Source: an uncultured Coriobacteriaceae bacterium (GTDB taxonomy: Bacteria > Actinomycetota > Coriobacteriia > Coriobacteriales > Eggerthellaceae). From it: 64,000 nucleotides of DNA. The DNA lies in contig CASFII010000002.1 of NCBI GenBank assembly GCA_949294735.1, positions 62,001 to 126,000 on the forward strand, written 5' to 3'. The notes under the pieces were generated by a model. That model ran no database searches. It had not been told where the DNA came from and worked only from the letters and a program-made list of their open reading frames with translations. Positions 48,835-56,168 of the stretch are shown one piece after another. Numbering within the stretch: the first letter of the stretch is position 1; each line of letters begins with the position of its first letter. The position numbers and the translations under genes are program-made.

Positions 48835-48873
48835 GGGGCGCCCGCGTACTGTGCGGTGCGCCCCTTTTGTTTT
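48835..48873 (+). terminator. Intrinsic terminator of the aminotransferase gene
   Basis: GGGGCGC (48835-48841) pairs with GCGCCCC (48858-48864), followed by TTTTGTTTT, 14 bases after the stop. Confidence 0.85.
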
Positions 48874-49032
48874 ATTATTACCAAAACAAAAGCTCCGAAA
48901 GAATTTAAGTCGACATAGGCAATTCCTGCCCTCCACGGTAGGGAAAACGACGGGCAACGCTCAAAGAATTGAAGTTGGTATCGCAATTCTTGCACGAAAC
49001 TTGTTTCTTGATGTAATTGAAAGACGTACATT

Positions 49033-49863
49033 ATGAAGCGCTTAGGCAAAGCTATATCGCATTACGTTGACGCCTTAAGTCCTGAACAGGCGCATCTGAT
49101 GCACAATGCTCAAAATAATGAAATCTTTGCCCGCGCTATTCGTAATCTTTTTTCCAAAAACCCTGCTATTGGAGAATATCTTCTCCAACACACCAACTAT
49201 CTCTATATCGCCCGTGAAAAAGCTGCCTGGAAAGCAAACGCTGGTAAGCCCCCGCTTCTCATTCACGTGTATTTAGATGACGCAGCAGCGCGCGCTGAGC
49301 TTAATGCGTACCGTGAATGGGTGTTGTTGGAACTCAAAAAGCATGGGATGCATTTAGATAAAATGATTATCCATACTGCCACTTTAGGAATGAAGGAACG
49401 GCACCTCTACCCTCAGGCAGGAAAACAAAGTGAAGCACCTACCGTCGGCGAAACAAACACGGCAAACTCCGAGGCTTCCGCAGATCAAAATACACCTTTC
49501 CAGGAAGACCTTCACGCCAGTGAAGCACTGCGCCATGAAACCAAGATGAAAGAAAACCTCAAGCGTGCCATTTGCATGAGTTTCGAAACGCTTGAGCAGG
49601 CAGAAGCATTTCTCTCATTTATAGAAGACGTCCGCTTTGATGTGGTTCCCTATGATTATGAAACCCAACGAGGGTACCCTGCATTTTTTTGCAAACTCTA
49701 CACCAGCGACACAGAACGCTTAAACCAGGTACTCAATCAGCAACTTTGCCAAACCATTATTTCTAAAGCACGTCAGCTAAATCTCAGATTGCAATCCGTA
49801 CACGTCTACGAAAGTCATCCTGAGTACCGCGGCAAACAAGCTTTCCCGCGCTTTGCTTTATAA
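49033..49863 (+). CDS. Unknown protein with two similar halves (DUF721-like pattern)
   Basis: A 276-residue soluble protein I cannot assign. Residues about 73-127 and 216-273 show the same pattern: P-x-hydrophobic-H/K-x-Y, then D, R, LN, a basic helix, VH/IH, and YP at the end, suggesting an internal duplication. The first copy (LLIHVYLDDAAARAELN) loosely resembles DUF721/DciA proteins. A low-complexity Ser/Thr/Glu linker (about 128-165) separates the halves. The ribosome site is weak (GAAAG). A possible promoter (TTGCAC, 16 bases, TGTAAT) lies just upstream. It precedes ahcY by 64 bases. Confidence 0.7.
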   Translation: MKRLGKAISHYVDALSPEQAHLMHNAQNNEIFARAIRNLFSKNPAIGEYLLQHTNYLYIAREKAAWKANAGKPPLLIHVYLDDAAARAELNAYREWVLLELKKHGMHLDKMIIHTATLGMKERHLYPQAGKQSEAPTVGETNTANSEASADQNTPFQEDLHASEALRHETKMKENLKRAICMSFETLEQAEAFLSFIEDVRFDVVPYDYETQRGYPAFFCKLYTSDTERLNQVLNQQLCQTIISKARQLNLRLQSVHVYESHPEYRGKQAFPRFAL

Positions 49864-49927
49864 CTTTTAAGGCAACTTACCTCAGCCCTGTGCTACCCTG
49901 AAAGGTGGCACGTAAATAGGAGGAATA

Positions 49928-51184
49928 ATGCCTGAAAACTATGATATTAAAGACCTTTCGTTGGCTGACAGCGGACTAGCTCGTATCTTGTGGGCTGACC
50001 GCGACATGCCTGTTTTGGCTCGCATCCGCGAACGCTTTGAAGAAGAAAAGCCTCTGCAGGGCATCCGCATTGGTGCCTGCATGCACGTAACTACCGAAAC
50101 CGCAAACCTTATGCGCGCGCTGGTGGCCGCAGGCGCAGACGTTGCTCTGTGCGCCAGCAACCCGCTTTCCACCCAAGATGACACCGCTGCTTCGCTGGTA
50201 CGCGATTTTGGCGTGAAGGTATTCGCTATCACGGGCGAAGACATGGAAACCTATAACAAGCATATTGAAGCTGTTATTGCCACGCGTCCCCAAATCATCA
50301 TGGACGACGGTGCTGACTTAGACACCGCTCTTCATACCCGCTTCCCTGAAGCATTAGAAACAGTCATTGGTGGCACCGAAGAAACCACCACGGGTGTGGT
50401 GCGTTTAGCTGCTATGGCAAAAGATGGTGTACTGAAATACCCCGTCTTCAACATCAACGACGCAAACACGAAACATTTCTTCGACAATCATTACGGCACG
50501 GGTCAGAGCACGCTTGACGGTATCGTGCGTGCAACCAACCGCCTGCTGTGCGGCCGTACCTGCGTCATTTCTGGCTATGGTCACTGCGGCAGCGGCCTTG
50601 CTCTCCGTGCACGCGGTATGGGTATGGACGTTATTGTCTGCGAAGTCGACCCACTGAAAGCGCTGGAAGCCCATATGGAAGGCTATCGTGTCATGCCTGC
50701 CGCCGAAGCAGCTCAGTTTGCCGACGTATGGGTAACCGTAACGGGCGACTGCAAGGTTATTGATGGCCCTGCATTCGAAAACATGAAAGACGGCGCTATT
50801 CTTTGCAACTCTGGACACTTTGATTCTGAAATCAACATCGCTTGGCTGGAAGAAAACGCCGTGTCCAAACAAGAAATGAAGCCTTTGGTTGAGGAATACA
50901 CCTTGGCAGACGGCCGCAAGATTATCCTTTTGGCACAAGGTCGTTTGGTAAACCTGGCATGTGCCGAAGGTCATCCTGCAAGCGTTATGGACATGAGCTT
51001 TGCCAACCAAGCCTTGGCTGCCGAATACCTGCTCAAACATGCGGATTCTTTGGAGAACAAGGTATACGACGTACCTGCAGAAATTGATGACGGCGTAGCC
51101 CGCGTAAAGTTGGAAACCCTTGAAATTGACATCGACACCTTAACCGAAGAACAGATTGCCTACATGAATTCCTGGAATCTGTAG
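49928..51184 (+). CDS. ahcY: S-adenosylhomocysteine hydrolase
   Basis: Cleaves S-adenosylhomocysteine to adenosine and homocysteine, using tightly bound NAD. It is 418 residues, near the length of the short (archaeal and bacterial) forms. Motifs: [32 protein letters not shown], and the NAD site [25 protein letters not shown] precedes the ATG at 49928. It recycles the product of the SAM-dependent methylases and is followed by pyrE after 38 bases. Confidence 0.96.
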   Translation: MPENYDIKDLSLADSGLARILWADRDMPVLARIRERFEEEKPLQGIRIGACMHVTTETANLMRALVAAGADVALCASNPLSTQDDTAASLVRDFGVKVFAITGEDMETYNKHIEAVIATRPQIIMDDGADLDTALHTRFPEALETVIGGTEETTTGVVRLAAMAKDGVLKYPVFNINDANTKHFFDNHYGTGQSTLDGIVRATNRLLCGRTCVISGYGHCGSGLALRARGMGMDVIVCEVDPLKALEAHMEGYRVMPAAEAAQFADVWVTVTGDCKVIDGPAFENMKDGAILCNSGHFDSEINIAWLEENAVSKQEMKPLVEEYTLADGRKIILLAQGRLVNLACAEGHPASVMDMSFANQALAAEYLLKHADSLENKVYDVPAEIDDGVARVKLETLEIDIDTLTEEQIAYMNSWNL

Positions 51185-51222
51185 GAGCTACCTTTTATAA
51201 GTTTCACAAAGAAAGGGTGCAT

Positions 51223-51900
51223 ATGGAAGCATACAAACAAGAGTTTATTGAGTTCATGGTTGAAAGCCAGGTGCTTAAGTTTGGAGACTTCACGCTGAAA
51301 AGTGGACGTAAATCACCCTTCTTCATGAATGCGGGCGCTTACGTAACAGGCGATCAACTCCATCGACTTGGTCTGTATTATGCGCAAGCCATCCATGACA
51401 ATTTTGGTTTAGATTTTGACGTTGTCTTTGGCCCTGCCTACAAAGGTATTCCTCTTTCAGTTATCACCACCATGGGCTTGCATGAGCTTTATGGAAAAGA
51501 AGCGCGGTATTGTTCAAACCGCAAAGAAGTGAAAGACCACGGAGATACGGGTATCTTGCTCGGTAGCGCACTCAAAGACGGAGACCGCGTGGTTATGGTG
51601 GAAGATGTTACGACGTCAGGCAAGTCTATTGAAGAAACTTTCCCCATCATCAAGGCTCAGGCCGACGTTGAAGTAGTAGGTTTGATGGTTTCTTTGAACC
51701 GTATGGAAGTTGGCAAAGGCGGCGAAAAGTGCGCACTCGATGAGGTAAGCGAACTTTATGGCTTCCCCACTGCCGCCATTGTAAATATGGCAGAAGTAAC
51801 CGAATACCTATACAACCGCGAAGTACAAGGTAAGGTTGTCATCAACGATGACCTGAAAGCCGCCATTGACGCTTATTATCAGCAATACGGCGCCAAATAA
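51223..51900 (+). CDS. pyrE: Orotate phosphoribosyltransferase
   Basis: Pyrimidine synthesis: orotate plus PRPP gives OMP. It is 225 residues. The PRPP-binding motif is VVMVEDVTTSGKSIEE; FTLKSGRKSPFFMNAGAY and FGPAYKGIPL are family segments. ATG 51223 is chosen with AAAGGG five bases upstream; a GTG two codons earlier lies inside that site. A terminator follows. Confidence 0.95.
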   Translation: MEAYKQEFIEFMVESQVLKFGDFTLKSGRKSPFFMNAGAYVTGDQLHRLGLYYAQAIHDNFGLDFDVVFGPAYKGIPLSVITTMGLHELYGKEARYCSNRKEVKDHGDTGILLGSALKDGDRVVMVEDVTTSGKSIEETFPIIKAQADVEVVGLMVSLNRMEVGKGGEKCALDEVSELYGFPTAAIVNMAEVTEYLYNREVQGKVVINDDLKAAIDAYYQQYGAK

Positions 51901-51928
51901 CGCCCACAACAACTTTTCGCAACATCAA

Positions 51929-51956
51929 AAGAAGGCGGGTAACCCGCCTTCTTTGT
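51929..51956. terminator. Terminator after pyrE, possibly bidirectional
   Basis: AAGAAGGCGGGT-TA-ACCCGCCTTCTT, a near-perfect stem, with T-rich sequence after it on the plus strand and A-rich sequence before it. It can serve pyrE and the convergent mdh. Confidence 0.85.
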
Positions 51957-51970
51957 TTGTACGAAATGTT

Positions 51971-52030
51971 AGCTTACAGCGTTTCGAAGTACTTAACGTT
52001 ACCTTACAGCGTTTCGAGATTCTTAAGCCC
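51971..52030. repeat. 30-base tandem duplication of the mdh 3' end
   Basis: Two 30-base units (51971-52000 and 52001-52030) share the 15-mer CTTACAGCGTTTCGA and similar flanks. The unit nearer mdh holds its stop and last codons; the outer one is a diverged copy after the stop. Confidence 0.7.
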
Positions 52031-52930
52031 GTTGCGAACGCTTTCGGCGCTTACCTGCAGTGCCTTTAACTCTTCTTCATTCAGCGGGAATTCGACAATT
52101 TCTTCGACGCCATTCTTACCCAGACGCGCAGGAATGTTCATATACAAATCATCGATGCCATACTGACCATCAATATGAGCGCACACACTCATGAGTTCAT
52201 GGCTATCAGTGAGAATAGCTTCAACCATCTTGGCAATAGAAGCACCTGGTGCATAGTAGGCGCTACCTGTCTTCAGGAAGGAAACTACTTCGGCACCACC
52301 CTTAACACAGCGTTTAATAGCTTTTTCAATAGCTTCTTCGTCCATAAGTTCGGTAATAGGAGTGCCATTTACCTTAGTGAAACGAGGCCAGCACACCATG
52401 CCTTCGCCATGTGCGCCCAACGCCCACGCTTCAACTTCTTCAGGAGCGCAACCCAGTTCTTCGCACACTGCATAAGCCAGACGAGAAGAGTCAAGTACGC
52501 CGCCCATGCCCATCAGCTTCTGAGTAGGAATGCCACTTTCACGCTGAGCTAAGGTGGTCATAACGTCAAGCGGATTGGTAACGCAAATATAGATTGCATT
52601 AGGGGAAGCCTCTTGAGCCTGCGCGATAACTGAGCGCATGATACCGGCGTTCACTCCCAGAAGGTCTTCACGCGTCATGCCAGGCTTGCGGGCAATGCCT
52701 GCGGTAATTACCACAACGTCACTGTCGGCGGTAGCAGCATAATCGTTGGTGCCCGTAACCTTAACCGTAAACTTTTCCACGCTACGCATGTGCATCAAAT
52801 CAAGAGCCTTACCTTGCGGCAGACCCTCAGCTACGTCCACCAGTACAACGTCTGCAAGGTTTTTCGAAGCAATGATATGAGCAGCCGTTGCTCCCACGTT
52901 ACCTGCGCCGACAATGGTTACCTTTGCCAT
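52004..52930 (-). CDS. mdh: Malate dehydrogenase (lactate-dehydrogenase-like type)
   Basis: NAD-dependent malate/oxaloacetate oxidoreductase, 308 residues. The Rossmann motif is GAGNVGATAAHI. The substrate loop TAGIARKPGMTREDLL has Arg in the position and context of MDH (RKPGMTR) rather than the LDH glutamine. The catalytic segment is ALGAHGEGMVCW. AAGGGAA precedes ATG 52930. It follows topA by 81 bases. Confidence 0.95.
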   Translation of the reverse strand: MAKVTIVGAGNVGATAAHIIASKNLADVVLVDVAEGLPQGKALDLMHMRSVEKFTVKVTGTNDYAATADSDVVVITAGIARKPGMTREDLLGVNAGIMRSVIAQAQEASPNAIYICVTNPLDVMTTLAQRESGIPTQKLMGMGGVLDSSRLAYAVCEELGCAPEEVEAWALGAHGEGMVCWPRFTKVNGTPITELMDEEAIEKAIKRCVKGGAEVVSFLKTGSAYYAPGASIAKMVEAILTDSHELMSVCAHIDGQYGIDDLYMNIPARLGKNGVEEIVEFPLNEEELKALQVSAESVRNGLKNLETL

Positions 52931-53011
52931 TTCCCTTCCCTTTCCCTTATTGGTGTCTGTGCGAACGCTTAATCGCGTTCATAAGTATGCACAATTCTGT
53001 CTTGCTCTATC

Positions 53012-55555
53012 TTACGCTTTTTTAGTTGAGCGCGACTTAGTAGTTTTTCTGGTAGTTGAACGTTTTGCGCCACTGCGTCCTAATTTCGCACCCTTTGAAG
53101 CCTTCTCTTCTTCTTTGCCAGGACAGTTAAAGTTCGGGCAAAGTTTCCAGGGACCACGTGAGGTGGTAACAATCACCAGTGGCGCTCCGCAGTGTTCACA
53201 AACCTCTTCAGTTGCTTGGAGCTTACCGTTCTGTGGCAAGGGATAGCTTGTATCACACTCTTCGTAGTTTTCGCAGCGGATAAAACGTTTCAAAGACTTC
53301 GGATTACGCTGAGCTATCAAATGACTATGCTTACCTTGAGCTTTGCAGGTGGGGCACTCCCCGACCACCAAATCTTCTTCTTTATTTGAAGCGCAGTAGG
53401 GATCTATACATACCGTACGGGGCTTGCTTCTAAAAGCGGTTACCTTTACCTGTGGCATTCCGCAAACAGGACACAGCTCCTCAACTGCCTCGATTTTACC
53501 CTGCGGCAACGGGAACGTGACGTCACACTCGGGCCACCCCGAACAACCAATGAACATGGAACGAGTCTTCTGCGAAGCACGAATCTGCAAATCTTTGCCA
53601 CACTTGGGGCATTTGCCCACGTACGCGTCAGCAGCAACTGCATCCGAAAGAGCCTCTTTTACTTCTTCAGAATGAGGCATGAGGTTAGCCAACTCTTGAG
53701 CAAGTAAGTTGCGTGATGTCTGTACAACCTGTGCCTTCGTTGTGCCACCAGCAGCAATTGCATCCATTTCGTTTTCGAGCTCTGCCGTCATTTCAGGATG
53801 CGTGATATGAGGAGCGAATTTGTCCAACGCATCACATACCGCCATACCTAGCTGGCTGGGTTCAATGGGGTCGTTTTGAATATATTTGACTGTATATAAG
53901 CGCTCAATGATGGCATGCCGGGTAGACTTCGTACCCAACCCCAGCTTTTCCATTTCCTGAATAAGCTTGCCTTGACTATAACGCGCAGGAGGCTCGGTTT
54001 GCTTTTTGGTGCAGGTGGCTCCGTTAAACGCAATCAGCTGACCTTGAGAAAGAACTGGAAGCTGTTCGTCCTTTTTAAGACCATAGGGATAAATTGCGCG
54101 GAAGCCAGGCTCAACCAAAACGTCGCCTTTTGCGGTGAAGTTTTCTCCCGCAACATCCAGCGTAACCTTGGTACCTTCCACAATTGCAGCATCTGAAAGC
54201 GTTGCAAGAAAACGACGCGCCACCAAGTTATAGAGCTTGTATTCCGCAGGAGGCAGGCTATCGGGCGTAACAGCTGCCGTTGGATAGATGGGTGGATGGT
54301 CGGTGGTTTCCTGCTTGCCACGCGTTGCAGTCAAGCGTCCGCGAGACAATAGCTGCTTGCAATAAGGTGCATATGCTGGGTTTGCCGAAATGCGTTTCAC
54401 TGTTTCCGCCAAGTTAAGCGAAGAAGGATACACTGTATTGTCAACACGCGGATAAGAAATATAGCCCGCCATGTATAAGCTTTCTGCCAGGCGCATCGTT
54501 CTTGCCGGAGACAGCCCCTCTGCCGAGGCCGCAGCCATAAGACTTGTGGTGTTGAATGGTGCGGGAGGCGCAACCTTGCGACGCTTCTTTTCGACAGCAA
54601 TAACTTCTGCTGAATGCGCCCCCTCAATGTGCTTCATAACCGCCTGTGCTGCTTCTTCGCTCTTAAAACGAGCAGTAGCATGACCAGCCTCAAAGGCCTC
54701 TTCCCCATCATTTGAGGTTGGTCCGCTTTCAGCAGCCGCATCAAACGCACCCTTAATAACCCAGTAGTCTTCGGGCACAAACGCTAAACGTTCGCGCTCG
54801 CGGGCGACAATAAGCGCAAGCGTGGGAGTTTGGACACGGCCTGAGCTGCGCACATTGCCGTAACCGGCAAACTTAACCAAGGTTAAATAGCGCGTCAAAA
54901 CCGCACCCCAAATAAGGTCAATGTCTTGACGCGAAGCACCCGCACTTGCCAGGTTGTCATCCATAGCAACCAAGTTTGCAAAGGCGTGGGTGATTTCTTC
55001 TTTCGTAAAGGCAGAATATCTTGCTCGAGAAACAGGAGCCGTTGGGTTCACTTCACGAATACAAGAAAGTGCATCAGAGCCAATGAGTTCGCCTTCGCGG
55101 TCGAAGTCAGTTGCAATAACAACCGAGGTGGCTTTTTTGGCAAGGTTCTTGAGCGAACGAATGATGTCTTTTTCTTTTGGCAGTTTCTCAATAGGCGCAT
55201 ACACCAAATAAGGCAGAGCATCTATTTTCCACGCCTTGAATTCAACGCCATTTTCAGTAAAGGGCTTTTTCTTTTTAAAGGGCGGCTTAGGGAGCGACGC
55301 AGGAACGTCAGCGGGAATCGTTTCCCCATCTGCGGTAACACCCTGCCAGCCGCCGCGACGTTTATAAACCAAGGCAGGGGCAAAATCGGGTTCCAGAATG
55401 TGTCCGCGCAAACCAATAGTCACCCATTCTTCACCTTGCACGTCAAAGCGATAAACGGGAGTAGAAAAAACTTTGTCGGATTTGGGTTTGGAAGTAGAAA
55501 GTAAGGCAGCAATTTTTTGTGCTGCGTCATGTTTTTCGGTAACAACCAGCTTCAT
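53012..55555 (-). CDS. topA: Type IA DNA topoisomerase, archaeal-type TopA
   Basis: Relaxes negative supercoils. The 847 residues align with archaeal topoisomerase I rather than the usual bacterial form: the Toprim start is LVVTEKHDAAQKIAALL and the DxD-type motif is IATDFDREGELIG. RARYSAFTKEEITHAF and QDIDLIWGAVLTRYL also fit, and the active tyrosine lies in GYISYPRVDNT. Four zinc ribbons follow (CPKCG, CPVCG, CPTC, CEHCG with later cysteine pairs), then a Lys/Ser/Thr/Arg-rich tail of about 30 residues. GGAGGA precedes ATG 55555. Whether a second, bacterial TopA exists cannot be seen here. Confidence 0.93.
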   Translation of the reverse strand: MKLVVTEKHDAAQKIAALLSTSKPKSDKVFSTPVYRFDVQGEEWVTIGLRGHILEPDFAPALVYKRRGGWQGVTADGETIPADVPASLPKPPFKKKKPFTENGVEFKAWKIDALPYLVYAPIEKLPKEKDIIRSLKNLAKKATSVVIATDFDREGELIGSDALSCIREVNPTAPVSRARYSAFTKEEITHAFANLVAMDDNLASAGASRQDIDLIWGAVLTRYLTLVKFAGYGNVRSSGRVQTPTLALIVARERERLAFVPEDYWVIKGAFDAAAESGPTSNDGEEAFEAGHATARFKSEEAAQAVMKHIEGAHSAEVIAVEKKRRKVAPPAPFNTTSLMAAASAEGLSPARTMRLAESLYMAGYISYPRVDNTVYPSSLNLAETVKRISANPAYAPYCKQLLSRGRLTATRGKQETTDHPPIYPTAAVTPDSLPPAEYKLYNLVARRFLATLSDAAIVEGTKVTLDVAGENFTAKGDVLVEPGFRAIYPYGLKKDEQLPVLSQGQLIAFNGATCTKKQTEPPARYSQGKLIQEMEKLGLGTKSTRHAIIERLYTVKYIQNDPIEPSQLGMAVCDALDKFAPHITHPEMTAELENEMDAIAAGGTTKAQVVQTSRNLLAQELANLMPHSEEVKEALSDAVAADAYVGKCPKCGKDLQIRASQKTRSMFIGCSGWPECDVTFPLPQGKIEAVEELCPVCGMPQVKVTAFRSKPRTVCIDPYCASNKEEDLVVGECPTCKAQGKHSHLIAQRNPKSLKRFIRCENYEECDTSYPLPQNGKLQATEEVCEHCGAPLVIVTTSRGPWKLCPNFNCPGKEEEKASKGAKLGRSGAKRSTTRKTTKSRSTKKA

Positions 55556-55712
55556 GCGGGTTCCTCCTAACTGCGATCTTTTGACCGCTTCAGTTCACAC
55601 GAATGCCCCACTTCAATGTTTAACGTGTGCGGGGATAGGGGCGCCACAAGCGCCGAGGCATAAGGATACACGATTTTGTACGCAAGGATAGCCTTCAAGA
55701 ACAAAAATCAAA

Positions 55713-55735
55713 AACCAAGGGGGCGTGTCTTTTGA
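55713..55735 (+). repeat. REP-like motif, left end of composite element C/D
   Basis: AACCAAGGGGGCGTGTCTTTTGA, forward orientation. The matching reversed copy is at 56054-56081 on the other side of repeat copies C and D. Confidence 0.7.
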
Positions 55736-55751
55736 GCACTTGTATTGATGC

Positions 55752-55891
55752 GAGTGTAGGCAGCTGGGTTTCCGGACACCCGCAAAGCTACCGTTCGCTT
55801 ACGCTCACCTATGCGCTTTGCTGCTTCGCTTCACATTGTTAATAATTAAGTTTCTAGCTCAGAGTGTCCTTCAACCCAGCTGCCTACACTC
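55752..55891 (-). repeat. Long-stem repeat, copy C (reverse orientation)
   Basis: Perfect 19-base arms GAGTGTAGGCAGCTGGGTT (55752-55770) and its complement (55873-55891). Read on the minus strand, the core keeps CTGAGCT and GTGAAGCGAAGCAGC as in copies A, B and D, but its inner stems differ in sequence (GGACAC with GTGTCC; GCAAAGC with GCTTTGC). It is the most diverged of the four copies. Confidence 0.75.
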
Positions 55892-55894
55892 ACA

Positions 55895-56036
55895 CGAACA
55901 CCCTGAAGCCCGAAAACAAGTCTGAGCTTCAAACTTTTCTTTTAAAAGTGAAGCGAAGCAGCGCGACGCATAGTAAAGCAGCATTAGCTGCGAAACGATA
56001 GGAGCGCGTCGAAGTTGGAGGGCTTCAGGGTGTTCG
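55895..56036 (+). repeat. Long-stem repeat, copy D
   Basis: Perfect 17-base arms CGAACACCCTGAAGCCC (55895-55911) and its complement (56020-56036). The core is nearly identical to copy B, with a changed but still paired first hairpin (ACTTTTCTTTTAAAAGT) and inner GCAGC-ATTA-GCTGC. It lies head to head with copy C, three bases away. Confidence 0.85.
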
Positions 56037-56053
56037 TTGCCCGTAAGTCATAA

Positions 56054-56081
56054 AACCCAAAAGACACGTCCCTTTTGGGTT
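56054..56081 (-). repeat. REP-like hairpin, right end of composite element C/D
   Basis: AACCCAAAAG and CTTTTGGGTT form a ten-base stem with loop ACACGTCC. This is the clearest hairpin form of the motif that recurs through the window. Confidence 0.75.
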
Positions 56082-56093
56082 CTTTCGGACTCG

Positions 56094-56129
56094 AAAAAAA
56101 AGTTCCGCCAGCATATAGGCTGGCGGAAC
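56094..56129 (-). terminator. Intrinsic terminator of adhE
   Basis: On the minus strand GTTCCGCCAGC pairs with GCTGGCGGAAC, followed by eight T residues, 40 bases after the adhE stop. Confidence 0.9.
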
Positions 56130-56168
56130 AAAATGGTAATTACTCAATGTTTTATACTGCGCGCACGC

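Larger units (their letters stand above)
55556..56168. other. 613-base intergenic region adhE-topA, mostly repeat sequence
   Basis: It holds, from low to high coordinate, about 155 bases in front of topA in which I see no gene, a REP-like motif (55713-55735), repeat copy C (55752-55891), repeat copy D (55895-56036), a reversed REP-like hairpin (56054-56081), and the adhE terminator (56094-56129). No convincing coding frame is present. Confidence 0.8.

Noticed and set aside
54926..55504. 192-codon plus-strand frame opposite topA
   Set aside because: Antisense shadow of a certain gene, with low-complexity translation and no start signals.
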